A stretch of 64,000 nt of DNA from Senegalimassilia anaerobia JC110. Its GTDB lineage: Bacteria; Actinomycetota; Coriobacteriia; Coriobacteriales; Eggerthellaceae. Numbering within the stretch: the stretch's first letter is position 1; the number at the start of each line of letters is the position of its first letter. The notes under the pieces are model-generated. The model saw only the letters and a list, made by a program, of their open reading frames with translations, did not search any database and was not told the origin of the DNA. The stretch lies in assembly GCF_000236865.1 (NCBI RefSeq), contig NZ_HE611015.1, forward strand, positions 378,212-442,211, in the 5' to 3' direction. Below, piece after piece: positions 55,022-64,000 of this stretch. The position numbers and the translations under genes are program-made.

Positions 55022-55735
55022 TTACCACTCGAGCACCTGATAGCCGCGTTCGCGGGCGGTGCGCCCAAGCGGGCGGTCGGGGCATACGGCGAACCCCTGC
55101 TTGGCGCCGGCGAGCAGGGCGCGATCGGAGTGATGGTCGCCATAGGACGCTGCCAGCTCCCAGCCGCCTTCGCCCCACTTCGCGTTGGCGAAACGGCGCA
55201 GCTCGATCATCTTGCGGTCGCCTTCCACCGGCACGCCGTCCACCTCGCAAGCGTACGTGCCGTCATAGTTCACCTTCATGCGCGTGGAAATCTGGTAATC
55301 GAAGGGCAGGTCCCGCATGGCGCGCTCGATGATGGGCTCGAAGGTGGCCGATACGCATATCACCGTAACGCCCTGCTCGTGCCACGCATCCATAGCCCGC
55401 CTGGCCTGCTCGCGCACATGCGGGGCCACGCATTCGTCATAGAAATCATGAAGGAAGGCGTCCACCTCGGCCTTGGGCTTGCCGGCGAAGGCGCGGAACA
55501 CCAGCCCGCGCACCCACGCCTCGTTCTGCGGCAGGCGCAGCTTGTACGCCGCGGCCCACAGCCCGATGCGCAACAGCACCGTGGGGTTGAGCATGTGAAG
55601 CTTTGCAAGATGCTTCACCAGCATGACGGGCGAGTTGCCGTCAAGCGAAGTGCCGTCGAAATCGAACGCGGCAAGCCGCACCGGGCCCTCCCCGTTGCGG
55701 CTTGCCGTCTGCATTGCCTCTGATTGTGCGATCAT
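55022..55735 (-). CDS. HAD-IB family phosphatase
   Basis: The 237-aa protein has HAD motif I AAFDFDGTSLDGNS, motif II VICVSATFEPIIE, the Lys of motif III in EGDRKMIELRRF and motif IV ASYGDHHSDRALL. The subfamily includes phosphoserine phosphatase and phospholipid phosphatases; GDHHSD and a helical cap with LRIGLWAAAYKLRL resemble the PgpC/YfhB type. The substrate is unproven. The ATG at 55735 is favoured, but 55714 (MQTASRNG) is possible. Confidence 0.85.
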   Translation of the reverse strand: MIAQSEAMQTASRNGEGPVRLAAFDFDGTSLDGNSPVMLVKHLAKLHMLNPTVLLRIGLWAAAYKLRLPQNEAWVRGLVFRAFAGKPKAEVDAFLHDFYDECVAPHVREQARRAMDAWHEQGVTVICVSATFEPIIERAMRDLPFDYQISTRMKVNYDGTYACEVDGVPVEGDRKMIELRRFANAKWGEGGWELAASYGDHHSDRALLAGAKQGFAVCPDRPLGRTARERGYQVLEW

Positions 55736-55786
55736 GTGCGCGCGCCTTCGTCCCAAGCCGAGCCGAGCCGCGCGCCCCTCTGCACG

Positions 55787-57652
55787 CTACTCGTCTTCGA
55801 CGCCGTCTTCCTCGAACTGAGAATTATACAGTTCAGCGTACACGCCGCCAAGGGAGAGAAGCTCCTCGTGCGTGCCCTGCTCGACGATGTCGCCATGCTG
55901 TAACACGCAGATAAGGTCGGCGTTTTTGATGGTGGACAGCCGATGCGCGATCACGAACGATGTGCGACCCTCCATCAGGTTGTCCATGGCCTTCTGGATG
56001 CGCTCCTCGGTGCGCGTGTCAACGCTTGAGGTGGCCTCGTCCAAGATGAGCATGCGCCTGTCGGCCAAGATGGCGCGGGCAATGGTGAGCAGCTGGCGCT
56101 GACCTGCGCTGATGTTGCTGGCGTCCTCGTTGATCACCGTGTCGTAGCCGTGCGGCAACGTGGTGATGAAATGGTGCACGTACGCCGCGCGCGCCGCTGC
56201 CTCCACCTCGGCGTCGGTGGCGTCGAGCTTGCCGTAGGCGATGTTATCGCGCACCGTGCCGTTGAACAGCCACGTGTCCTGCAGCACCATGCCGAACTGG
56301 TTGCGCACGTCGGTGCGCGAGAACTCGCGGATGTCGGTGCCGCCCAGGCGAATGGCGCCCGCGTCAACATCGTAGAAGCGCATGAGCAGCTTGACCATGG
56401 TGGTCTTGCCCGCGCCGGTGGGGCCCACCAGCGCCACGGTCTGGCCCTGGCGTACCTTAGCGGAGAAGTCGCCGATGACGGGCTTTTCGGAATCGTAGCC
56501 GAAGCGCACGTGATCGAACTCCACGTCGCAATCCACGTCGGCGGCCTTGGCCGTGGGCTTCTCCACCTCAAGCTCAGGCTCCTCCAGGAAGGCGAAGATG
56601 CGCTCGGCGGCCGCGGCCATCTGCTGCAGCACGTTGCCCACCTGCGACAGCTGCGTGATGGGCTGCGTGAAGTTCTTCACGTACTGGATGAACGCCTGGA
56701 TGTCGCCGACGGTGATGACGCCCTGCACGGCCAGCACGCTGCCCGCCAGCGCAACGCCCACGTAGCCCAGGTTGCCCACAAAGTTCATGATGGGCTGCAT
56801 CAAGCCCGACAGGAACTGCGATTTCCAAGCGCTTTCATAGAGTTTCGCATTGGTCTTGCCGAACGTCTCGGCAACCGCCTGCTCGCGATTGAACGCGCGC
56901 ACGATGGCATGGCCGGAAAACGTCTCCTCAACCTGGCCGTTGATGGCGCCGAGCATGGCCTGCTGGGCCCTGAAGTGCTTCTGCGAGGCCTTCACCACGG
57001 TGAAGATGAGCGCCAAGGACACGGGCAGGATGAGCACGGTGATGCCCGTGAGCAGCGGGTTGATGGTCAGCATCATGATCACCACGCCCACGATGGTGGT
57101 TGCCGAGGTGATGAGCTGCGTCACGCCCTGGTTCAGGCTTTGGCCGAGCGTGTCCACGTCGTTGGTGATGCGCGAGAGCGTGTCGCCGGTGGAGTTGCGC
57201 TCGAAGTACCCCACGGGCATGCGGTCGATCTTCTCGGCGATGGCGCCGCGCAGCCCGTAGCAGGTGCGCTGCGAGACGCTCGTCATCATCCAGCCTTGCA
57301 CGAAGCTGCACGCCGCGCTGACCAGGTACAGCACCAGCGTCGCCGCGATGATTCCGGCGATGGCGTCGAAGTCGATGCCGCCGGTGCCGCCCACCTTCGC
57401 CACCAAGCCCTCGAACAGCTCCGTGGTGGCCTGCGAGAGCACCTTCGGGCCCACGATGTTGAACGCCGCCGACCCGATGGCGAAGATGATGGCGAGCACG
57501 AGCGCCGCCTTGAACTGGCCCATGAAACGCACGAGCTTGCCGATGGAGCCCTTGAAGTCCTTGGCCTTCTCACCGGGCATCATGCGCGCGCCCGGCCCGT
57601 GCGGCCGGCGGCGCTGCGTGACCTTCTTCAGATCCTCGTTGTTCGCGCTCAT
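55787..57652 (-). CDS. ABC exporter half-transporter, second subunit
   Basis: The 621-aa protein has six membrane segments (about residues 40-340) and one ATPase domain: Walker A GPTGAGKTTMVKLLMRF, signature NISAGQRQLLTIARA, Walker B RRMLILDEATSSVD. A basic N-terminal tail (KKVTQRRRPHGPGARM) precedes TM1. Its ATG overlaps the stop of the partner gene (ATGA), so the two form a heterodimeric exporter. The signature ISAGQ versus VSGGQ in the partner suggests unequal sites. The substrate is likely a drug or peptide. Confidence 0.93.
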   Translation of the reverse strand: MSANNEDLKKVTQRRRPHGPGARMMPGEKAKDFKGSIGKLVRFMGQFKAALVLAIIFAIGSAAFNIVGPKVLSQATTELFEGLVAKVGGTGGIDFDAIAGIIAATLVLYLVSAACSFVQGWMMTSVSQRTCYGLRGAIAEKIDRMPVGYFERNSTGDTLSRITNDVDTLGQSLNQGVTQLITSATTIVGVVIMMLTINPLLTGITVLILPVSLALIFTVVKASQKHFRAQQAMLGAINGQVEETFSGHAIVRAFNREQAVAETFGKTNAKLYESAWKSQFLSGLMQPIMNFVGNLGYVGVALAGSVLAVQGVITVGDIQAFIQYVKNFTQPITQLSQVGNVLQQMAAAAERIFAFLEEPELEVEKPTAKAADVDCDVEFDHVRFGYDSEKPVIGDFSAKVRQGQTVALVGPTGAGKTTMVKLLMRFYDVDAGAIRLGGTDIREFSRTDVRNQFGMVLQDTWLFNGTVRDNIAYGKLDATDAEVEAAARAAYVHHFITTLPHGYDTVINEDASNISAGQRQLLTIARAILADRRMLILDEATSSVDTRTEERIQKAMDNLMEGRTSFVIAHRLSTIKNADLICVLQHGDIVEQGTHEELLSLGGVYAELYNSQFEEDGVEDE

Positions 57653-59814
57653 CTCGCATCACCTCCTTTCAGCTCCTCTTCCGATAGCTGCGACATGGCG
57701 ATCTCGCGATACTCCTGGCAGCTTTCCATCAGCTGCTCGTGCGTGCCCGCCCCCACGACGCGACCGTCATCGAGCACCACGATCTGGTCGGCGTTGAGCA
57801 CCGTGGAAATGCGCTGCGCCACGATGACCACGGTCTTCCCGCCCAAACGGCTGGAAAGCTCATGACGAAGCGCGGCGTCGGTCTTGTAGTCGAGCGCGCT
57901 GAAGCTGTCATCGAACAGGTACGCGCGCGCATCGGTGGCAAGCGCGCGGGCTATGGCCAGACGCTGGCGCTGACCGCCCGAGACGTTCGTGCCGCCCTGG
58001 GAGATGGGCGTTGCCAGCCCCTCGGGGCGCTCGGCGATGAAATCGCTCGCCTGCGCCACATCTGCGGCCGCGCGGATGCAGTCCTCATCGGCATCGTCGA
58101 CGCCGTAACCCACGTTGGAGGCGATGGTGCCACTGAATAAAAACGCCGCCTGGGGCACATAGCCCAACTGCGTACGAAGGGCATGCTGGCTGACATCGCG
58201 CACGTCGATGCCATCGACGGTGATGCGGCCCGACGTGACGTCATGGAAGCGCTCCGCCAGCTTGAGCACCGTGGACTTGCCGCTGCCCGTGGAGCCGATG
58301 ATGGCCGTGGTCTTGCCCGGCTCGCACGTGAAGCTGACATCCTCGAGCACGCACTCGGCGCCGTCGGAGTACCTGAAGCTCACGTTCTCGAAGGCGATGC
58401 GCGCGCCCGGCAGCCCGTTAGCGCCGAGCAGCGCGTCCTTAGCCTTGCCAGGGTCGGGGTCGGCAATGGAGGGCTTGCATTCGAGCACCTCATCGATGCG
58501 CTGAGCGGCCACATCGGCGCGCGGCAGCATGATGGAGAGCATGCCGATCATAAGGAAGCCCATGATGATGACCATGGAGTAGGTGATGAACGCGATGAGG
58601 TCGCCGGTTTGCAGATTGCCTGCATCGATGGCGTGGCCACCGAACCAGATGATTCCCACCGACACCAGGTTCATGATGAGCATCATGAGCGGCATCATGA
58701 AGGTCATCACGCGGTTGGTGAACAGCTGCGTCTTCATCAGGCGCGTATTGGCGTCATCGAAGCGCGCCTCCTCGTGCTGCTCGCGACCGAACGCACGGAT
58801 GACCGGCAAGCCCGTGAGCAACTCGCGCGACACCAGGTTCACCCGGTCGATGAGCTTCTGCATGATCTTGAACTTCGGCATGGCCACCTTCATGAGCACG
58901 CCCATGATCACCGCGATGGCGGCAACCGCCGCGATGATGATCCAGCCCATGGACAAGTCGGTGCGCGCAATCATGATGATGCCGCCGATGGCCAGGATGG
59001 GCGCGTAGAGCACCATGCGCAGCAGCATGACGGTGACCATCTGCACGAGCTGCACGTCGTTGGTGCCGCGCGTGATCAGCGATGCGACGCTGAACGACTG
59101 GATCTCGGCATCGGAGAAGTCAACCACCTGGTTGAACAGGCGCTCGCGCAGGCTGCGGCCCACCTTGGCCGCCGTGCGCGACGCCAAAAAGCCCACCATG
59201 ACGGCGATGACCATGCCGAGCGCGGCAAGGCCGAGCATCTTCGCGCCGGTTGCCACCAAATAGTCCATCTGCATTGCGTCAAGGTCATAGCCCAACTGCT
59301 CATACTCGGCACGAGCGGCGGCCAAACCCTGCTGCGCGATAAGGGTATCGGCCATATCGCCCATGGATCCGCGCGCGCGGTCGAGCATGGCCTGGATGTC
59401 GTCTTTGCCGACCATGCCCTGATCGTACGCGGCTTTCACCTGGTCAAGGTCCAGCTCGGCGATTTGGTCGGCATAGCAGGTCACCGTCATGGGAAGCGCC
59501 ATGGCGTCATCGAGGGCGGCGCGGTCACGCTTGCCGGATTCCGTCAGCGAATAGGTGCCGTCTTCGTTTTGCGCATAAGCGTCGGCGAACACCTGCTCAT
59601 CGGATTCGGGAAGCATCATGACCACCAGGTCATGGGTGCGCCCGGTAAGCTGCTCGGCGGCAACATCCTGCACGCCTTGCTGCTGGATACCCGTATCGAC
59701 GATGTCGGAGGTGTAGTTGGGCAAGGCCAGGTCGCACGCAGCCTGCACGCACAACAGCACCACGACCATCAGCACCACCAGCTTGTGCTGGGCAAGGTTC
59801 TTGATTATGCGCAT
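57649..59814 (-). CDS. ABC exporter half-transporter, first subunit, with large external loop
   Basis: The 721-aa partner has Walker A GSTGSGKSTVLKLAERF, signature NVSGGQRQRLAIARA and Walker B RAYLFDDSFSALD, where the usual catalytic DE is DD/DS: the Glu after Walker B is Ser. So this ATP site may be degenerate, as in heterodimeric exporters. Between TM1 (HKLVVLMVVVLLCVQAAC) and TM2 lies an unusual extracytoplasmic insert of about 140 residues (DIVDTGIQQQ to ATGAKMLG). It overlaps the MarR gene by 10 bp. Confidence 0.93.
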   Translation of the reverse strand: MRIIKNLAQHKLVVLMVVVLLCVQAACDLALPNYTSDIVDTGIQQQGVQDVAAEQLTGRTHDLVVMMLPESDEQVFADAYAQNEDGTYSLTESGKRDRAALDDAMALPMTVTCYADQIAELDLDQVKAAYDQGMVGKDDIQAMLDRARGSMGDMADTLIAQQGLAAARAEYEQLGYDLDAMQMDYLVATGAKMLGLAALGMVIAVMVGFLASRTAAKVGRSLRERLFNQVVDFSDAEIQSFSVASLITRGTNDVQLVQMVTVMLLRMVLYAPILAIGGIIMIARTDLSMGWIIIAAVAAIAVIMGVLMKVAMPKFKIMQKLIDRVNLVSRELLTGLPVIRAFGREQHEEARFDDANTRLMKTQLFTNRVMTFMMPLMMLIMNLVSVGIIWFGGHAIDAGNLQTGDLIAFITYSMVIIMGFLMIGMLSIMLPRADVAAQRIDEVLECKPSIADPDPGKAKDALLGANGLPGARIAFENVSFRYSDGAECVLEDVSFTCEPGKTTAIIGSTGSGKSTVLKLAERFHDVTSGRITVDGIDVRDVSQHALRTQLGYVPQAAFLFSGTIASNVGYGVDDADEDCIRAAADVAQASDFIAERPEGLATPISQGGTNVSGGQRQRLAIARALATDARAYLFDDSFSALDYKTDAALRHELSSRLGGKTVVIVAQRISTVLNADQIVVLDDGRVVGAGTHEQLMESCQEYREIAMSQLSEEELKGGDAR

Positions 59815-60452
59815 GGCGCGCCCCCTTCCGCGGAAGCGGTTTGCGAAGAGGCGTCAGCAGCAGAAAAGGCAGCACCCGCGTCCATAGCCGTGCCTACCGC
59901 GTGGGATGAGGCCGCACCCGCTTGACCGGTGTCTGCGCCGGAAATGGGGCTTACGTTAGCGCCCGCTGCTGAGCTACCGGCTTGCGCACGGCCACCCTGC
60001 TGCGCCAGCACTGCCTCGCTTGCAGGGAAATCGGCCAAGCGCTCCACAATGCGCACCAGATGCTCGGCATCCTCTGGACCAAGATACGTGAGCACCCCAT
60101 CGATCATCTGCTCATGCAGCTCACGGCCGCGTGCGCTGAAGGCACGGCCCTCCTTGGTAAGGTGCACCGTGACCGCACGGCTGTCCCCCTTATCGCGTTG
60201 ACGCGTGATAAGGCCCTTCTCCTCAAGAGATTTCAAGGTCTGGGACACGGCGCTCGGAGTTGCCTGTCCGCACTTGGCGATGTCGCCGGATCGGACCTTT
60301 CTCCCCTCGCCCTCAAGGCGGGAAACCGCCATGATCGCGTACATCTCCGTCGACGTGATGCCTTCTGGTGCCGGCGGCTCTTGACGTTGCTTTCGCATTC
60401 GAGCTGCGGCATCGAACAAGCGACGACGCAATCCAGCTGCGGTATCGTCCAC
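59805..60452 (-). CDS. MarR-family regulator
   Basis: The 215-aa regulator starts at a GTG at 60452 with AAAGGAG upstream. The winged helix is RSGDIAKCGQATPSAVSQTL, then EEKGLITRQRDKGDSRAVTV. A low-complexity Ala/Gly/Ser tail of about 70 residues (AQAGSSAAGANVSPIS onward) extends past the normal MarR length of about 145. It overlaps the ABC genes and probably represses them. Confidence 0.92.
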   Translation of the reverse strand: MDDTAAGLRRRLFDAAARMRKQRQEPPAPEGITSTEMYAIMAVSRLEGEGRKVRSGDIAKCGQATPSAVSQTLKSLEEKGLITRQRDKGDSRAVTVHLTKEGRAFSARGRELHEQMIDGVLTYLGPEDAEHLVRIVERLADFPASEAVLAQQGGRAQAGSSAAGANVSPISGADTGQAGAASSHAVGTAMDAGAAFSAADASSQTASAEGGAPCA

Positions 60453-60793
60453 GCGAATCTCCTTTCGTTACTGAATTGTTTAGGTGCTTAATATTTAGCC
60501 CCTAAACCATAGCACGAGCTAAGGAGTTTCAATCGAAGCATTGAAAGTATGTTGGAAAGTCCATATGCCGTATCCGCCAAGCTGCCGGAAACATAGGCGC
60601 TTGGGGAAGCGAAGGAAAGCGACAAGGCGAGAGCTCCGTTCGTGGGAGCGAACGTAAGCGATGCGCCCGTCGTCTGACGGTTTCCCACCCCTATTGATGC
60701 TCGGAGGTCAAGGCAAGCAACGTGCCCATCGGCCGCATACCCTCACCTTGGTTAATGCTCAACGGCTACAGCGAACAAACCCGAGAATACAAA
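60453..60793. other. Region between tRNA-Asp terminator and marR, no gene seen
   Basis: These 341 bp hold no supported gene. The A/T-rich first part (60460-60510) probably contains the marR promoter. A short frame at 60488-60688 on the minus strand has no family marks and no ribosome site. Confidence 0.45.
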
Positions 60794-60817
60794 AAGCCCA
60801 GCCAAATGGCTGGGCTT
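60791..60817 (-). terminator. Terminator of the tRNA-Asp array
   Basis: On the minus strand AAGCCCAGCCA and TGGCTGGGCTT form an 11-bp stem with a very short loop, followed by five T. It lies 11 bp after the last tRNA. Confidence 0.88.
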
Positions 60818-60827
60818 GAACAATCGA

Positions 60828-60904
<77 letters not shown>

Positions 60905-60926
60905 AAGGTGTAATGTGCTAAAAGAA

Positions 60927-61003
<77 letters not shown>

Positions 61004-61029
61004 ACTGGTGCATACGCTGCTGAAGAAGA

Positions 61030-61106
<77 letters not shown>

Positions 61107-61454
61107 GTTCAGCTGCGAGAAAGTACAATACAGCAGTTAGCGATTCGATGCAAGTACTATTTTCAAAAAATTGGCAGTCCGGCGGTTTTCAACCCGGAAC
61201 GACACGTCGTAGCGGATTCGGACCCGCGTAGGGAAGCCGAACTCAGGCAGAAAATCGAACAGCCTCTCGGCGACCGCCCTATCGGCAGCTGTCCTAGCGC
61301 CATCGATCAGCCTCCCAGCTACTGCCCTAGCGTCGGCCGCCCTAGCATCAACGCGTGCCCGACCCTCATCATGGCAATACGCACAAGAACGCCTCCCATC
61401 CCGCAATGCACAAGAAATGGGAGGCGACTCAAGGGCGTTCGTCGTTTATTCAGC
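61107..61454. other. Gap upstream of tRNA-Asp, with a hairpin and a weak small ORF
   Basis: CGCCTCCCAT (61390-61399) and ATGGGAGGCG (61417-61426) form a 10-bp stem just after the DUF2344 stop, a possible terminator with tail TTCTTG on the minus strand. A minus-strand frame of 89 codons (61137-61406, TTG start) is Ala/Arg-rich, with DARAADARAVAGRLIDGA and a related RTAADRAVAERL. It has no ribosome site and I do not call it a gene. A CCCTAG-like word recurs about every 15-25 bp from 61276 to 61346. Confidence 0.4.
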
Positions 61455-62165
61455 CTATTTCGCCCGCTGATCGATGCGCGTCATGGACAGCACGCGTAGC
61501 GGCTGGTCATCGGCAGGCGGCTCGATGGACTGCGTCCAGGCGTTGTCCACCAGAAACGCCAGCGGAACTTCCTGCTCCTGGTCATCGGGCACGTTCACCT
61601 GATCAAGGCACGCGGCCAGCAGCTTGTCGGGGCGAAGGCTGCCCGTGGGCTTCTGCTCCAAGGTGAACGTCAGCGAAGCCCCCTCGAGGAGCATCTCCCC
61701 CACCAGGAAGTCGGCGACATCGAGCACCTTCTCCTTCTTCTTGCGGATGATATGCACCTGCTCGGGCACCGGCAGCTGCGCCGGTGCGGCCGACAGCAGC
61801 GCACGATACGTGCTCAGCGGGAACGCCGCCGAAGCCGCAGGTGCCTTCGGCTCGATGTATACGCATTCCTTCACCATAAGGTCGGGGACGCTCTCCTTCT
61901 GCAGGGCGAGCAGGGCCTCCTCGGGACGCACATAGCGCAGAAGCTGCAGGTCGACCATCTCGTGCGTGCCGCCCACGCCCACGGGCAGCGCGGCGCCGAA
62001 CGCGATCTTCATGTGCGGGCTGAAGCCCTGCGACACGGCGAAGGGAAGCTGGGCGCGGCGTACGGCGCGCTCGATGGCGCGCGCCACCTCGAGGTGCGAC
62101 AGCAGCGCCAGGCGACCCTGCTTGGCGAACGTGATGCGCATGCGGAACGTCTGCTGCTCTGCCAT
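61455..62165 (-). CDS. DUF2344/TIGR03936 family protein
   Basis: The 236-aa protein starts MAEQQTFRMRITFAKQGRLA after AAGGGGAG that overlaps the radical SAM stop. It carries the family pattern LLSHLEVARAIERAVRRAQLP and SQGFSPHMKIAFGAALPVGV. In many anaerobes it is encoded next to or fused with the TIGR03960 radical SAM protein, as here, often close to rpmA/rplU and rne/rng. Its reaction is unknown. Confidence 0.93.
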   Translation of the reverse strand: MAEQQTFRMRITFAKQGRLALLSHLEVARAIERAVRRAQLPFAVSQGFSPHMKIAFGAALPVGVGGTHEMVDLQLLRYVRPEEALLALQKESVPDLMVKECVYIEPKAPAASAAFPLSTYRALLSAAPAQLPVPEQVHIIRKKKEKVLDVADFLVGEMLLEGASLTFTLEQKPTGSLRPDKLLAACLDQVNVPDDQEQEVPLAFLVDNAWTQSIEPPADDQPLRVLSMTRIDQRAK

Positions 62166-62166
62166 G

Positions 62167-64000
62167 CTACTCCCCTTCCTCGGCGGTTTGCGGACCGGTG
62201 GCGGGCTGCCCGTTTACGGCCTGCTCGGCTACCACGGCCGCAGCCGCACCCTCTTCGCCAGCCTGTTGCGGGCGGGCGTTCGACCCGCCGGCGATGCGCG
62301 GCTGCGCCAGCTGGTTGTCGATGCCCAGGCCCGGGCACGCGCCGCACGCGGCGCAGCGCTCGAAGGTGCAGTCCGGCGTGGTCTTCTCCGCCGCGGCCTT
62401 CTTACGTTCGTGCGCCAGGAAGCGCGTGGACACGCCCGTGGAGATATGCTCCCAGGGCATGACGTAGCCGGTGTCGTAGGACGTTTGCGCCACAGCGGCA
62501 GGATCAAGGCCCACCTCTTCGGCGGCATCGCGCCACGCCTGCTCGTTGAAGTGCTCGGTCCATGCGTCGAAGCGCGCGCCGTGACGCCACGCCGACTCCA
62601 CCCAAGCAGCGGCGGCGCGCCCGCCGCGGCTCATGACGGCCTCGACGAAGCTAGTGGACGGGTCGTGCCAGTGCACGTCGATGGCGCGGTACTTCACGCT
62701 GCGGCGTAGAAGCGACACGCGGCGCAGGGCCTCTTCCGGGGCGATCTGGCCATCCCACTGGAACGGCGTCTGAGCCTTCGGCACGAACAGCGCGCACGAC
62801 ACCGACATGCGGATGTTGCCGCGCTGCTCGACCGGCACGGCCTTCTTCGCCCTGTCGTAGGCGCGCTGCACCAGGCTGGCGATGCCCTTGATGTCGTCGT
62901 CGGTTTCGGTGGGCAGGCCGATCATGAAGTACAGCTTACAGCGGCGCCAACCGGCTCCGAACGCCGCGTCCACGGCACCGAACAGGTCGTCTTCGGTCAC
63001 CTGCTTGTTGATGACGTCGCGCAGGCGCTGCGTGCCCGCCTCGGGGGCGAACGTCAGGCCGCCCTTCTTCTGGCCGGCCACCAGGCCCGCCATGTCCACG
63101 CCGAAGCTGTCAAGGCGCTGCGAGGGAACGGAGATGCGCACGCCCTTACCCTGGAACTGCTCGTTCAGGCGCGTGAGCACATCGGCGATCTGCGAATGGT
63201 CGGTGGAGGACAGCGAGGTCAGGCTGACCTCGTCGTATCCGGTTTGCGCAAGGCCGCACACCACCGAGTTCACGATGTTGTCGGCGGAGCGTTCGCGCAC
63301 CGGGCGGTACATCATGCCCGCCTGGCAGAAGCGGCAGCCGCGGGCGCACCCGCGCAGCACCTCCACGTTCAAGCGGTCCTGCACCACCTCGGTAAACGGC
63401 ACGATGCACGGTTCCCAGCCCGGGCTTTCGGCGAACCCCTCGAACACGCGCTTCTGGATATGCGTGGGCAGGCCCTCCTCCACAGGCTCGATCCAGCTGC
63501 CGGCCTGCTGCGCCTGCTCCTCATCGCGCCAACGATACAGGCTGGGCACGTAGAAGCCGTCCATGCGCGCGATGGCGCGCAGGATGTCGGCTCGGCACGC
63601 CCCCTCGGCGCGCAGGCGCCGGATGGCCTGCAGGCACTCGGGCAGCGCCTCCTCGCCCTCGCCGATGTTGAAGATGTCGAAGAACGGCGCATAGGGCTCG
63701 GGATTGAACGAGCACGGGCCGCCGCCGATGACGAACAGGTCGTCCTCGCCGCGGTCCTGCGCATGCAACGGGATACCTGCCAGGTCGAGCGCCTCAAGCA
63801 CGTTCGTGGCCACCAGCTCGTGGGACAGCGTGATGCCGATCGCATCGAACTCGGCCACGGGCGCGCAGCTTTCGATGGAGAACAACGGCAGGCCCTCGGC
63901 GCGCATGGTGTCGCAGAACTCCGCCGCCGGCAGGAACGCGCGCTCGGCCACCATGCCGTCCACGGCGTTCACCACGTTCACCAGGATGCGCAGGGCCTGG
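62167..64000 (-). CDS. TIGR03960-type B12-binding radical SAM protein (5' end outside window)
   Basis: The visible 611 codons lack the N-terminus, which lies beyond 64000 (the frame reads QALRILVNVVN at the edge). A Rossmann-like N-part (DLFVIGGGPCSFNPEPYAPF) precedes the radical SAM motif RGCARGCRFCQAGMMYRP with C-x3-C-x2-C. GRGG and CTFERCAACGACPGLG at the C-terminus carry further Cys. It is coupled to the DUF2344 gene, with start and stop almost touching. A role in RNA or cofactor modification is suspected from the pair, not proven. Confidence 0.92.
   Translation of the reverse strand, partial: QALRILVNVVNAVDGMVAERAFLPAAEFCDTMRAEGLPLFSIESCAPVAEFDAIGITLSHELVATNVLEALDLAGIPLHAQDRGEDDLFVIGGGPCSFNPEPYAPFFDIFNIGEGEEALPECLQAIRRLRAEGACRADILRAIARMDGFYVPSLYRWRDEEQAQQAGSWIEPVEEGLPTHIQKRVFEGFAESPGWEPCIVPFTEVVQDRLNVEVLRGCARGCRFCQAGMMYRPVRERSADNIVNSVVCGLAQTGYDEVSLTSLSSTDHSQIADVLTRLNEQFQGKGVRISVPSQRLDSFGVDMAGLVAGQKKGGLTFAPEAGTQRLRDVINKQVTEDDLFGAVDAAFGAGWRRCKLYFMIGLPTETDDDIKGIASLVQRAYDRAKKAVPVEQRGNIRMSVSCALFVPKAQTPFQWDGQIAPEEALRRVSLLRRSVKYRAIDVHWHDPSTSFVEAVMSRGGRAAAAWVESAWRHGARFDAWTEHFNEQAWRDAAEEVGLDPAAVAQTSYDTGYVMPWEHISTGVSTRFLAHERKKAAAEKTTPDCTFERCAACGACPGLGIDNQLAQPRIAGGSNARPQQAGEEGAAAAVVAEQAVNGQPATGPQTAEEGE

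Overview
The window is GC-rich bacterial chromosome, most probably from a member of the Eggerthellaceae (class Coriobacteriia, Actinomycetota). This is an inference from several features together: a LuxR regulator with a large membrane domain next to a Tat-exported flavoprotein reductase and a NapC/NrfH-type cytochrome, a two-subunit GlyRS, strong GC3 bias that creates long antisense reading frames, and an actinobacterial order of housekeeping genes. I cannot fix the genus. Almost all genes lie on the minus strand, so transcription runs from high to low coordinates.

Region 1 (0.1-4.5 kb) is accessory respiration: a LuxR-type regulator that appears frameshifted, a divergent flavoprotein reductase and a tetraheme cytochrome, with repeated operator-like boxes between them. 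Region 2 (4.5-8.5 kb) holds pyruvate phosphate dikinase and its regulatory kinase/phosphotransferase, enclosed by hairpins. Region 3 (8.6-32.2 kb) is one long housekeeping block on the minus strand. In transcription order it carries asp23, fakA, recG, rsmD, coaD, a DivIVA/SepIVA-like coiled-coil gene, yceD, rpmF, plsX, rnc, smc, ftsY, an MBL hydrolase, ffh, a GNAT enzyme, rpsP, khpA, rimM, trmD, lepB, glyQ and glyS. It links membrane-lipid supply, chromosome segregation, protein export and ribosome/tRNA maturation; rpmB is divergent at its head.

Region 4 (32.3-44.5 kb) holds a zinc-ribbon coiled-coil protein, a Nif3-like protein, a PHP hydrolase, cysteine desulfurase, rpe, an alkyltransferase-like protein lacking the active cysteine, an unusual VanZ-RDD-YjeF_N fusion, mfd and nth. 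Region 5 (44.7-49.6 kb) is a membrane-bound [NiFe] uptake hydrogenase operon (small, large and cytochrome b subunits). A terminator with a UUCG loop follows, then a small membrane protein and the maturation protease. Region 6 (50-55.8 kb) holds prephenate dehydratase, a Mn exporter, and a tightly coupled trio: an AAA-like protein without a Walker A motif, an Rrf2 regulator, and an adenine-glycosylase homologue without the iron-sulfur cluster. A HAD phosphatase precedes region 7.

Region 7 (55.8-64 kb) carries a MarR-controlled heterodimeric ABC exporter, three identical tandem tRNA-Asp genes, and the DUF2344/radical-SAM pair, the latter cut by the window end. The strongest candidates for something new are the VanZ-RDD-YjeF_N fusion, the AAA-like/Rrf2/clusterless-glycosylase operon, the Cys-less alkyltransferase, and the Cgr-like reductase module of unknown substrate. 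No CRISPR array, insertion sequence, prophage or rRNA gene was seen.
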